DNA from: an uncultured Candidatus Melainabacteria bacterium
Lineage (GTDB): Bacteria > Cyanobacteriota > Vampirovibrionia > Gastranaerophilales > Gastranaerophilaceae
Reading direction: 5' to 3'
Assembly: GCA_934718085.1 (NCBI GenBank)
Contig: CAKUZL010000001.1
Span: 186,001 to 250,000 of the forward strand
DNA: 64,000 nt
Position 1 is the stretch's first letter. Each line of letters begins with the position of its first letter. The notes under the pieces were generated by a model. The model was not told the DNA's origin. It saw only the letters and a list, made by a program, of their open reading frames with translations, and made no database searches. A program made the translations under genes and the position numbers. Positions 54,666-62,928 of this stretch are shown here, in pieces.

Positions 54666-55226
54666 ATGACGGAAGAAATTAAAAAACAAAATTCGATTGT
54701 AGTACCCCTTGACGATTTGGATACGGTTCCTCAAGACGGTGAACATACCGTTGACGAGCTCGCTTTGGAACTCGCGGCTATCCACCAACCCGCCAAAAAA
54801 ACGGCGATTATCGGCAGCCGAAACCTGCCTATTACTCACCAACAACTAATCGAAGTTTTGGCTTTCGCCCTTGTTAAACAAGGTAATACCGTTATCACAA
54901 GCGGAGGCTCAAGCGGTACGAACGCTGCCGCTATCAGAGGTGCCATGGCGGCCGATCCTTCAAAATTGCGCGTAATCCTCCCTCAAACCATCGGACAACA
55001 GCCCTCCGACGTCCAAGACCAGCTTATCGGCGTTCACAACATTATCGAACACCCAGACAGAGCCATGATGACTCTCGCCGACGCAAGCCGCATTTGCAAC
55101 CGCGAAATTATCGACGAAGGTCAACAACTCATCTGCTTCCTTTCCCATACTTCGGCTACTCTTCACGGTGCCATTCAATATGCGGAAGACATGCACAAAG
55201 TTGTTACGGCTTTCTACCTCGATTAA
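54666..55226 (+). CDS. DprA-like Rossmann-fold protein
   Basis: A 186-residue protein with a single Rossmann domain. IIGSRNLPITHQQ near 48-60 and VITSGGSSGTNAAAIRGA near 80-97 resemble the GSR...SGxAxGID nucleotide-binding pattern of DprA/LOG proteins, and a C-terminal CFLSHTSATLHGAI block follows. It lacks the SAM and winged-helix domains of full DprA. A similar short protein is widely conserved in cyanobacteria, to my knowledge without a defined role. An AGGAT site precedes the ATG. It stands alone and ends at a bidirectional terminator. Confidence 0.72.
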   Translation: MTEEIKKQNSIVVPLDDLDTVPQDGEHTVDELALELAAIHQPAKKTAIIGSRNLPITHQQLIEVLAFALVKQGNTVITSGGSSGTNAAAIRGAMAADPSKLRVILPQTIGQQPSDVQDQLIGVHNIIEHPDRAMMTLADASRICNREIIDEGQQLICFLSHTSATLHGAIQYAEDMHKVVTAFYLD

Positions 55227-55251
55227 TAAAATAAGTTTTACAATTCTTAAC

Positions 55252-55281
55252 AAAAAGAGGGTCGTTTTCGATCCTCTTTTT
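55252..55281. terminator. Bidirectional terminator between the DprA-like and helicase genes
   Basis: AAAAAGAGG (55252-55260) pairs with CCTCTTTTT (55273-55281), with additional pairing in the GTCGTTTTCGAT loop. A and T runs on the two sides let it serve both convergent genes. Confidence 0.87.
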
Positions 55282-55310
55282 GCGTTCCGATTGTCGTTTA
55301 ATTGTCGTTA

Positions 55311-57602
55311 TCAGTCGATGTCGACAGGCTCTCTCAATATCATGTCCACCGCATTTTTTGCGGTTTCCTTTAAATTTTCCGAAATATTTTTGAGCATGTA
55401 AACCTGTCTCAATATGTCGACCGTTCGCTTGAAAATTCTCACGATGTCGCCTTCCGCACAAGGAGTCGACTCCGTCACGGTTTGCCATTCCGCGCCGTTC
55501 ACCCACATCTCCAGCAAAGGTGAATAATAAGAATTTACGTACATTTGCGTCTCTATGTCGTGTGCCCTTTGTATTCCCGCTAGTTGCTTGCGTATTTTCT
55601 TTATCGCTCCCAACGCTTTTTTGACCGGTGACGAAACCGGCATGTAGTAAACATTTTCGCCGCGTACGTCTTCCGTTGCCGTTGCGCAAAGCACTGCCGC
55701 AAGTTCAGCCGGCTGTAGGTTATCGAGCGCTCCGCTTAAAATTATTTCGGACATGAAAAGTTCGTTTTCGGCTCTGATGCACGAGCAAATCAAGCCTTTT
55801 TCGGTCGGGTAATCGTCTTTCAAGTAGCCTGTTTCCGTCAAAACTTTCATGTGATTGAAAAATTTTTGTCTGTAAATATCTTTTTCTTTCGCGATGGTTT
55901 TTGCGATTTCTTTGGATTTTTTTTCGTATCGTTTTAAAACTTCGATGTCTTTTCTGTGAACTTTATATTTTTTGCAGACATCGCAGTGGAAACTTTTCAT
56001 TTTTTGCAAAAGATTTTTTGTTTTGGTCAAAAATTCGGTGACCTCGGGAGCGTCTTTTTCTCCCCTTTGTTTTGCCTGTTTTACAAGGATTTTCGACAAT
56101 TTTCTGTGTTCGACGTATGTTTCTCTTGTTTTATCGTACATTAACAAATCGTCGTTAGTCAGTCCGAACGGGCATTTTGCCTCGTTTATTTTTGCAATTA
56201 CGGCATCGGTTTCTTCCTGCATTTTTAAAAGCGGTTTTAATCGTTCCGTCGAAGAAAAATAACCGAAACTCTTTAAAATAAGTTCTTCAGCCTCTTCGAC
56301 AGAGAATTTTTGCAACAAATTCAACACCATCGAATATCCGGGCGCGAAACGACTTTCAAGCGGGTTGGCTCCCGACAAAACCAGTTCCGCGACCTCTTCC
56401 GGAGATTGGAACGGTGTTCCGACAACGACGACGTATCCGACTTTGTCCATGCCTCGGCGTCCCGCCCTGCCCGACATTTGTAAAAATTCGTTTGCCGTAA
56501 GCAATCTGTGTCCCGAGTCCGTACGCTTGCTTATCGACGAAATAACCGTCGTCCTTGCGGGCATGTTTATCCCTGCGGCAAGCGTTTCCGTTGAAAAAAC
56601 AACTTTTATCAACCCTTGTTGAAAAAGTTTTTCGATTAATACTTTCCACCCCGGTAAAAGCCCCGCGTGGTGCGACGCAACGCCCCTGTAAATCAAATCG
56701 AGCTGTTTGTTGTTTGCAAGATATGGGTTTTCGGCAAGATACTCCTCGACGATTGCCGAAACTTTCGAAACTTCCTCTTTTGTCAACAACGACAAATTCG
56801 CGCATTTTTCCGCCTGTTCGTCACATTTTTTCCTCGAAAACGTGAAATAAATAGCGGGAAGCATGTCCTTTTTGTGAAGTGCCGCAACGATGTTCTGTAC
56901 GCTGCTTTTCGGATTTTTTCTTAAAAAATGTTTGCTTCTGCTTTCGGGTTTTATTTTGGAATTGAGTTTTCCTCCCGGCGCCAGCAAAGGCAGGATATCG
57001 TTGGGTTTTGACGAATCGTAATAGAAAAATTTCAGCGGTACCGGTCGAAAATCGGTGTAGACGCATTCGGTGCCGGGGTGCACGGTGTTTATCCATTCGC
57101 AGAGTCTGTAAACGTTTGCTACCGTTGCGCTGAGGGCAATTATTTGAATGTCCGTCGGGCAATAAATAATACTTTCTTCCCAAACCGTTCCGCGCTGTTC
57201 GTCGTTCATGTAATGAACCTCGTCAAGCACGACATACTTGACGTTTGCAAGGTTTTCGGACAGTTTTCCGAGGTTTGTTCCGTAGAGCATGTTTCGGAAA
57301 ACTTCCGTTGTCATTACGACAATTTGAGCGTCACGGTTAATCGAAGTGTCGCCTGTCAAAAGACCGGTTTTGTCTTCTCCGTATTTTTTCGAAAAATCGC
57401 TGAATTTCTGGTTTGACAAGGCTTTTAGAGGAGTCGTGTAAAAAATTCTCGTTCCGTTTTCGAGTGCGCGGTGGATGGCATGCTCGGCAATGCAGGTTTT
57501 GCCGGCCCCTGTAGGCGCGCATACCACAACGCTTTTACCGTTGTCTATTATTTCGAATGCTTCTTTTTGAAACTCGTCGGGTGTAAAATCAAATTTATAC
57601 AA
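55311..57602 (-). CDS. Ski2/Mtr4-like DExH-box RNA helicase
   Basis: A 763-residue superfamily 2 helicase. FTPDEFQKEAF (Q motif-like), CAPTGAGKTCIAEHA (motif I), TPLKALSNQK (Ia), VLDEVHYMNDEQRG (II, DEVH), IALSATVAN (III), STETLAAGINMPARTTV (V) and QMSGRAGRRGMD (VI) are present. A Cys pair (FHCDVCKKYKVHR) lies in the C-terminal helical region. This Ski2-like type is common in cyanobacteria and probably acts in RNA turnover or ribosome assembly. It starts at a TTG (57602) inside the end of the DAHP synthase gene, with AAGAAG upstream, so translation is likely coupled. Confidence 0.9.
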   Translation of the reverse strand: MYKFDFTPDEFQKEAFEIIDNGKSVVVCAPTGAGKTCIAEHAIHRALENGTRIFYTTPLKALSNQKFSDFSKKYGEDKTGLLTGDTSINRDAQIVVMTTEVFRNMLYGTNLGKLSENLANVKYVVLDEVHYMNDEQRGTVWEESIIYCPTDIQIIALSATVANVYRLCEWINTVHPGTECVYTDFRPVPLKFFYYDSSKPNDILPLLAPGGKLNSKIKPESRSKHFLRKNPKSSVQNIVAALHKKDMLPAIYFTFSRKKCDEQAEKCANLSLLTKEEVSKVSAIVEEYLAENPYLANNKQLDLIYRGVASHHAGLLPGWKVLIEKLFQQGLIKVVFSTETLAAGINMPARTTVISSISKRTDSGHRLLTANEFLQMSGRAGRRGMDKVGYVVVVGTPFQSPEEVAELVLSGANPLESRFAPGYSMVLNLLQKFSVEEAEELILKSFGYFSSTERLKPLLKMQEETDAVIAKINEAKCPFGLTNDDLLMYDKTRETYVEHRKLSKILVKQAKQRGEKDAPEVTEFLTKTKNLLQKMKSFHCDVCKKYKVHRKDIEVLKRYEKKSKEIAKTIAKEKDIYRQKFFNHMKVLTETGYLKDDYPTEKGLICSCIRAENELFMSEIILSGALDNLQPAELAAVLCATATEDVRGENVYYMPVSSPVKKALGAIKKIRKQLAGIQRAHDIETQMYVNSYYSPLLEMWVNGAEWQTVTESTPCAEGDIVRIFKRTVDILRQVYMLKNISENLKETAKNAVDMILREPVDID

Positions 57603-58638
57603 TGCTGTCTTCTTCCCGTTCTTTCATTACAGTGTCCGCAAGTCCGTTAAGCCGTTTTGCGAGCTTTTTGAACTGTTCGATGGTCAAACTTTGTCCGCCG
57701 TCCGACGATGCGTTGTCGGGGTCGTGGTGAACTTCAATCATAACGCCGTCCGCGCCGACCATCAGAGCCGCTTTCGACATCGGTTCTATCAGATATCTGC
57801 GTCCCGTTCCGTGGCTGGGGTCGACGATAACAGGCAAATGCGAAAATCTTTTAATCACCGGAACCGACGCCAAGTCAAGCGTGTTGCGGGTATACGTAGC
57901 GTCAAATCCTTTTATTCCGCGTTCGCAAAGGATTACGTCGGGGTTTCCGTTTGCCATAATGTATTCCGCAGCGAGCAAAAATTCTCTTATCGATGCCGCC
58001 CCGCCGCGTTTTAAAAGCACAGGTTTACGGCATTTTCCCGCAGCTTTGAGCAGTTTGAAATTTTGCATGTTTCTGGCACCGATCTGAACTACATCGGCGT
58101 ATTCGCAAATCAACGGCAAGTCCAAAGTGTCCATGACCTCCGTAACCACGAGCAATCCCGTTTTCTCGGAAGCCGTTTTCAAATATTCGAGAGCCGTTTC
58201 TTCGAGTCCCTGAAAGTCGTAAGGCGAAGTTCTCGGTTTGAACGCTCCTCCGCGTAAAAACTTGCAACCGGCTTCTTTTGCCGCGTACGCAACCTGCAAA
58301 AGTCCGTCGATGTCTTTTTCGACGCAACAGGGACCCGCAATAATTACGGGGCGTTCTTTTCCGCCGACTTTTACTCCGTTCGGAAACGTTATAACCGTGT
58401 CTTCCTGTTTTGTTTCCCTCGACGCGAGTTTGTACGGTTCCTGTATAAGTTTGACCTCGCGCACTCCGTCCATCGACGCGAAAACACGGGGATCAAAGGC
58501 ATGCCTGTCTCCGATTGCCGCAATGACCGTCATTACGGTCCCTCTGTTTAAAACAGCCTTAAATCCTTTGCCTTCAAGAATTCCGACTATTCTTTGAATT
58601 TGCTCTTCCCCTGCGGAGGGCTCCATTACTATTATCAT
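57595..58638 (-). CDS. aroF: 3-deoxy-7-phosphoheptulonate synthase (Thermotoga/Bacillus type)
   Basis: DAHP synthase makes the first intermediate of aromatic amino acid synthesis from PEP and erythrose 4-phosphate. The 347-residue protein has an N-terminal ferredoxin-like regulatory domain (MIIVMEPSAGEEQI..GKGFKA, residues 1-70) and a KDO8P-synthase-type TIM barrel: AGPCCVEKD near 105 with the metal-binding Cys, GGAFKPRTSPYDFQG, VVTEVMD, QIGARNMQNF, LLKRG, LCERG, and VIVDPSHGTGRR with the conserved His. It matches the single-domain type I-beta enzymes controlled by aromatic amino acids or chorismate mutase. A GGAAGG site precedes the ATG. Confidence 0.94.
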   Translation of the reverse strand: MIIVMEPSAGEEQIQRIVGILEGKGFKAVLNRGTVMTVIAAIGDRHAFDPRVFASMDGVREVKLIQEPYKLASRETKQEDTVITFPNGVKVGGKERPVIIAGPCCVEKDIDGLLQVAYAAKEAGCKFLRGGAFKPRTSPYDFQGLEETALEYLKTASEKTGLLVVTEVMDTLDLPLICEYADVVQIGARNMQNFKLLKAAGKCRKPVLLKRGGAASIREFLLAAEYIMANGNPDVILCERGIKGFDATYTRNTLDLASVPVIKRFSHLPVIVDPSHGTGRRYLIEPMSKAALMVGADGVMIEVHHDPDNASSDGGQSLTIEQFKKLAKRLNGLADTVMKEREEDSIV

Positions 58639-58653
58639 TTTTCATCCTTCCGT

Positions 58654-60018
58654 TTAAAACTTTTTACCGGGAAATCCGGGCAGCATGCCTTTCGGGAACT
58701 TCATTTTGTTCTTTTTGACTTTTTCTTTTATATCCGAAAATCCTTTCAGCATTTTTCTCATTTGCTCAAATTGACCGATAATCATGTTGACTTCGTGCAT
58801 CGGAAGACCCGAACCCGCCGAAAGTCTGCGTTTTCGCGAAGAATTTATCAGCTCGGGATTTGCTCTTTCTTCTTTCGTCATGCTCGAGATGAAAACTTCT
58901 ATTTTTTTAAGTTGTTTTTCGCCTTCTTGAGCTATGGATTGTCTGTTTTCCTTATTCAGCCCCGGCAACGGAAGCATGCCCAAAAGATTTTCTATCGAGC
59001 CGAACATTTTCATCTGTTTTTGCATTTTTAAAAAGTCGTCGAAAGAAAATTCGGCTTTTTTCATTTTTGCTTCAAATTCCTGCGCCTGCTTTTCGTCGAA
59101 AGCGTTTTGAGCCTTTTCGACAAGAGTCACGATGTCGCCCATGCCCAAAATTCTGTCGGCAATTCTTGCGGGGTGAAAATCTTCCATCGGATCGATTTTT
59201 TCGCCGAGTCCCATGAATTTTATCGGTTTTCCCGTTCTGTGAACGACGCTCAAAGCCGCGCCGCCTCTGGAGTCTCCGTCCGCTTTCGAAAGAATTATTC
59301 CGGTAATCGAAATTTGCTCGTCAAAATCACGTGCGGTATTTACGGCGTCCTGCCCTGTCATTGCGTCGATTACAAGCAATTTCTCGCAGGGTTCGAAAAC
59401 TCTGTCCAGAAGCAAAACTTCCGCCATCATGTCCGTGTCGGTGCGCAATCTGCCCGCCGTGTCAATCAGTACGGGTGAAAGACCGTTTTCTTTCGCAAAA
59501 TTTATTCCGTCACCGACAACTTTTTGGACGTCCGTTTCGTTGTCAATCGAAAAAACGGGAACGTCGATTTGTTTGCCCAAAGTTTTCAACTGCGTAATCG
59601 CCGCGGGTCGATATACGTCGGCCGCAATCATAAGCGGTTTTTTGCCTTCGTTTTTGAATTTCAGCGCAAGCTTTGCGCAAGAGGTCGTTTTCCCCGATCC
59701 CTGAAGTCCGAGCATCATTACCGACGGAGGGTTCCCCGTCAAATTCAGCGGAGAATTGTCTTTTCCGAGTAAATCCGCAATTTCGTCGTGAATGATTTTT
59801 ACGAACTGCTGTCCGGGGTTCACTCCGCTTACGGATTTTGTCCCTTCGATTTTCTCTTTAACGCTTAATATAAAGGCTTTTACGACCGAAATGTTCACAT
59901 CGGCTTCAAGCAAAGCTCTTCTTACTTCCCTGATTGCGTCGGCGGTGTTTTCTTCCGTCAACGTGCCCGATTTTTCGGCAATAATCGATTTAAGTTTTTC
60001 CGATAAATTGTCAAACAT
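58654..60018 (-). CDS. ffh: Signal recognition particle protein Ffh
   Basis: Ffh binds SRP RNA and signal peptides and delivers ribosomes to FtsY. The 454-residue protein has the N domain (residues 1-85), G domain with GLQGSGKTTSCAKLAL (G1 near 107), DVYRPAAITQL, DTAGRLRTD (G3) and ILSKADGDSRGGAALS (G4 with SKAD in place of TKLD), and the Met-rich M domain (MKKAEFSFDDFLKMQKQMKMFG onward; SGLPMHEVN is the RNA-binding region). It ends in a Met/Gly/Pro-rich tail. Its ATG overlaps the clpP stop as TAATG. Confidence 0.96.
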   Translation of the reverse strand: MFDNLSEKLKSIIAEKSGTLTEENTADAIREVRRALLEADVNISVVKAFILSVKEKIEGTKSVSGVNPGQQFVKIIHDEIADLLGKDNSPLNLTGNPPSVMMLGLQGSGKTTSCAKLALKFKNEGKKPLMIAADVYRPAAITQLKTLGKQIDVPVFSIDNETDVQKVVGDGINFAKENGLSPVLIDTAGRLRTDTDMMAEVLLLDRVFEPCEKLLVIDAMTGQDAVNTARDFDEQISITGIILSKADGDSRGGAALSVVHRTGKPIKFMGLGEKIDPMEDFHPARIADRILGMGDIVTLVEKAQNAFDEKQAQEFEAKMKKAEFSFDDFLKMQKQMKMFGSIENLLGMLPLPGLNKENRQSIAQEGEKQLKKIEVFISSMTKEERANPELINSSRKRRLSAGSGLPMHEVNMIIGQFEQMRKMLKGFSDIKEKVKKNKMKFPKGMLPGFPGKKF

Positions 60019-60629
60019 TATTTTTTGTCTCCGCCCGGGGTTATTACTTTATCTATAAGTCCGTATTCGCAAGCCTGCGCAGCCGACATATAGTAGTCTC
60101 TTTCGGTGTCTTCCTTGATTTTGTCAAGCGGTTGTCCCGTGTGTTTTGCCAAAAGTTCGTTCAATGTCGTGCGCATTCTTAAAATTTCCTTCGCTTCGAT
60201 TTCGATGTCCGAAGCTTGTCCTTTCGCGCCGCCGAGAGGTTGGTGAATCATAATTCTCGAGCTCGGAAGCGACAATCTTTTGCCTTTTGCGCCCGCGGAG
60301 AGCAAAAATGCGCCCATGCTTGCGGCTTCGCCTATGCAAACCGTGCTTACGTCGGCTCTGATGTGGTTCATCGTGTCGAAAATCGCCATGCCCGCCGTTA
60401 TTACGCCGCCGGGAGAATTTATGTACATCATGATATCCTTTTCGGGATTTTCGCTGTCCAAAAGCAGTAATTGTGCGACAATCGAGTTTGCAAGATCATC
60501 GTCGATTTCTTCGCCGAGGAAAATAATTCTTTCTCTGAGCAGTCTCGAAAATATGTCGAAAGACCGTTCTCCCGCCGATGACGCTTCGATTACCGTAGGC
60601 ATGTAAGACAAAATTTTGTGATAATCCAT
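60018..60629 (-). CDS. clpP: ATP-dependent Clp protease proteolytic subunit
   Basis: ClpP forms the protease barrel used with ClpX/ClpA/ClpC chaperones. I chose the ATG at 60629 behind AAGGG; a GTG 30 nt further upstream is less likely. The 203-residue protein has [31 protein letters not shown], the active-site Ser in [14 protein letters not shown] (near 98), the His in [14 protein letters not shown] (near 123) and the Asp in [11 protein letters not shown] context near 172. It is cotranscribed with ffh and divergent from the gene at 60712. Confidence 0.95.
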   Translation of the reverse strand: MDYHKILSYMPTVIEASSAGERSFDIFSRLLRERIIFLGEEIDDDLANSIVAQLLLLDSENPEKDIMMYINSPGGVITAGMAIFDTMNHIRADVSTVCIGEAASMGAFLLSAGAKGKRLSLPSSRIMIHQPLGGAKGQASDIEIEAKEILRMRTTLNELLAKHTGQPLDKIKEDTERDYYMSAAQACEYGLIDKVITPGGDKK

Positions 60630-60711
60630 AATAAAACCCTTTATTTTATTCTTTTTCACAATTATAATATAAATAAACTTTTAAGGGCAATATTATTTCG
60701 GGAGGATTTTG

Positions 60712-61233
60712 GTGATTGATTACGATTGGTCTCCGATGAACGACAGAGATTCGTTGTTTATTTACAAACCTTATCGTTCGGGTGAAGAAGAGCAACACAA
60801 GCCGATTTACGAGTATGCTTATCCCGAGTCTGATTATCCGGTTATAAGAATTCCGTTTCCGATTTTTGACAACGATAAAAATTATTTGTCCGACGGATTT
60901 TATATGATTGCGATTTCTCAAGACCGAAAAAGCCTTCTTTTAATTCAGTCTTCCGTTTTGAAGGCGAAAGTTCCGATAATCAAACTCGTCGAAAAAATGC
61001 GTACGGATGAAGAGCTTGCGGAACGTTCGGAAATCGTGGAAAAGTACGAAAAATACATGTCTCGGGGCAATCAACGAAAGGCTAAAAAATACGAAAAGGA
61101 TTTGGAAACATTCACAAAACGCGAAAAAGCGAGAATGAAGGCATCGATAGAATACGACGCCTCTTTGGCTGCGTACGTCATAAAATACGAGGACGCGTTT
61201 CGTTCGGCGATAGGAACGGTAAAGCGTTGGTAA
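60712..61233 (+). CDS. Protein of unknown function, possibly paired with the FlhA-C-like gene
   Basis: I place the start at the GTG at 60712, 6 nt after GGAGG, giving 173 residues. The N-terminal half is beta-rich and contains YAYPESDYPVIRIPFPIF and DGFYMIAISQDRKSLLLIQSS; the C-terminal half (about 95-150) is a charged coiled-coil-like helix (RTDEELAERSEIVEKYEKYM, KKYEKDLETFTKREKAR). No known family is recognised and there is no signal peptide. The next gene starts 59 nt downstream on the same strand, so cotranscription is plausible. Confidence 0.65.
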   Translation: MIDYDWSPMNDRDSLFIYKPYRSGEEEQHKPIYEYAYPESDYPVIRIPFPIFDNDKNYLSDGFYMIAISQDRKSLLLIQSSVLKAKVPIIKLVEKMRTDEELAERSEIVEKYEKYMSRGNQRKAKKYEKDLETFTKREKARMKASIEYDASLAAYVIKYEDAFRSAIGTVKRW

Positions 61234-61292
61234 AATTATCGTTTGTGTGCTAGAATGCTGCCGTAACCGATTATCAGACAGGAGGAATTTTC

Positions 61293-62750
61293 ATGAAATC
61301 TTCGGTAACCCAATATATTATAAAAACCTGCCCGAGCAACGACAACAGGGCTCTCGAATCTTTATTGAATAAAATGTGCTCCGACGGCTGGGAACTTTAC
61401 ACCATTCAGGAAGCCGAAAACGAAAACGAAGAAATTGTTCTGAACTGCATTTTCTCCCGCGAATATTCTCCCTCCGAAATCCCGGATTTGACAAACCTTT
61501 TCGGGTTTCAAACCAGGATGGAAAGAATTATGTCGGGCAAAACCGAACCTGTCGATATTTGCAAAGACATTCAAAAGAAAATTAAGGAAAAACGCGCAAG
61601 AATCAATGCCATCAAGGCTCAGCTCGACGTTACCTCCGAAGACAAACGCGGCGAGCTCAATTCCGAAATTTCAGTCTGCCTCGAAGAACTCGAAAATCTT
61701 AAAAAAAGTTTGTATAATTGCATGTCGCCTGCGAGCATGTACGACAAAATCGGAGGAAATAAGCTTACACTCGCGCTTTCCGAAGAACTTGCCGAGCTCG
61801 TCGACCCCGACAAAGAAATTAATATTTTGACCAAAATCGTCGAAGTTCGCCAAAATCTTACCGAGTCATTGGGCTACGTTTTACCCGAAGTCAGACTCGA
61901 AAACGACGATAAACTCCGAGAAAACGAGTTTTCCGTCAACGTCAGGGGTGTTTGTTCGGTTAAAACCTTCTGTTTCCCGGGGTTTGTAATGTTTTTCAAA
62001 GACGATTTGAAAGACGCCAAATTGCCGAAAGACTCGATAACGGCGGTTGATCCCGTGACCGGCAAAGACATCGTCTGGATAGAAGAAGAAAAATGTAAGG
62101 ATTATTGGGCTCAAGGGCTTGATGCCGAAGATTTCGTCGCGCGAATTCTCGACTACGTTGCGGTAAAAGAAGTGGACGAAATTCTTTCTTACTCCGATAT
62201 CACGGTCTACATCGAGCATGTCGCGACGGAAAATCTTTTCCTTGTGGAAAATGTCCTTCCCGACTTTTTGTCGGTTTCCGAGCTTAAATACCTGCTCTCT
62301 TCGCTTATTCGCGAACGCGTTTCCGTAAAAGATATAGTATACATTTTCGAGAAAATCAACGAAATTGCGGATTTACAGAAAAAAGAAGACATTTTGACTG
62401 CGCTTCGAAGAATGCTTTCCCGCCAAATAACCGCCGGTGCGACGGACGAAGACGGTTGTGTAAACATCATTTCGCTTTCCGAAGAAGCTCTTAAGTCGTT
62501 TGATTCTTCAAATGCCGACGACGAAAACGTTTTGCGTATCGAAAGTGCGAAAGCAAAGGATGTTGTCGACAAAATCAACGAAATTATCGCACAAAACGAA
62601 ATGCCGATAAGAAACATTGTCGTCGTAACTCCTCCGAAATATCGTCTCGCAACTTTTTTGGTTTTGAGCATGTTCATTCCGGAGATAAAAGTCATGTCTC
62701 AAGACGAAATTTCGAGAGATTTTGACTCGAAAATTATCGCTTCGGTCTAA
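61293..62750 (+). CDS. Soluble FlhA C-domain (FHIPEP)-like protein with N-terminal DUF4177
   Basis: A 485-residue protein with no transmembrane segment. Residues 1-60 look like DUF4177 (QYIIKTCPS, LLNKMCSDGWELYTIQ). Residues 85-150 are helical and coiled-coil-like. Residues 193-485 follow the cytoplasmic domain of FlhA/SctV: LGYVLPEVRLENDDKLREN, AVDPVTGKDIVWIEEE, the YVAVKEVDEILSYSD segment, VLPDFLSVSELKYLLSSLI, RERVSVKDIVYIFEKI, ALRRMLSRQI, and a final strand block RNIVVVTPPKYRLATFLV. The eight-helix membrane domain of FlhA is absent. A strong GGAGG site precedes the ATG, and a terminator follows. In flagella this domain is the docking platform for export chaperones; here its role is unknown. 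Confidence 0.82.
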   Translation: MKSSVTQYIIKTCPSNDNRALESLLNKMCSDGWELYTIQEAENENEEIVLNCIFSREYSPSEIPDLTNLFGFQTRMERIMSGKTEPVDICKDIQKKIKEKRARINAIKAQLDVTSEDKRGELNSEISVCLEELENLKKSLYNCMSPASMYDKIGGNKLTLALSEELAELVDPDKEINILTKIVEVRQNLTESLGYVLPEVRLENDDKLRENEFSVNVRGVCSVKTFCFPGFVMFFKDDLKDAKLPKDSITAVDPVTGKDIVWIEEEKCKDYWAQGLDAEDFVARILDYVAVKEVDEILSYSDITVYIEHVATENLFLVENVLPDFLSVSELKYLLSSLIRERVSVKDIVYIFEKINEIADLQKKEDILTALRRMLSRQITAGATDEDGCVNIISLSEEALKSFDSSNADDENVLRIESAKAKDVVDKINEIIAQNEMPIRNIVVVTPPKYRLATFLVLSMFIPEIKVMSQDEISRDFDSKIIASV

Positions 62751-62778
62751 AATATTCGAAATTTTTAAAAATTTTTTG

Positions 62779-62825
62779 AACGGTCTTAAATCTTGTAAAA
62801 TCAAAGGTTTTAGACCGTTTTTTAT
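62779..62825 (+). terminator. Intrinsic terminator after the FlhA-C-like gene
   Basis: AACGGTCT (62779-62786) pairs with AGACCGTT (62812-62819), extended by A-T pairs, then T residues. Confidence 0.8.
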
Positions 62826-62843
62826 GTATTATTTGAGGTATAC

Positions 62844-62862
62844 TTTGTAACAATTTTGTAAC
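62844..62862. promoter_or_regulatory. Tandem TTTGTAAC boxes, HLR1-like with 11-bp period
   Basis: TTTGTAAC occurs at 62844-62851 and 62855-62862. On the minus strand this is GTTACAAA-ATT-GTTACAAA, i.e. two perfect HLR1 half-sites with a 3-nt rather than 2-nt spacer. It lies 67 nt before the gene at 62929. Confidence 0.35.
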
Positions 62863-62928
62863 AAACAAGGCCGAAACGGGCAACTTTTTTTTATCACGTG
62901 TTTTAAAGGTGATGTAGGTAAACGGTGT

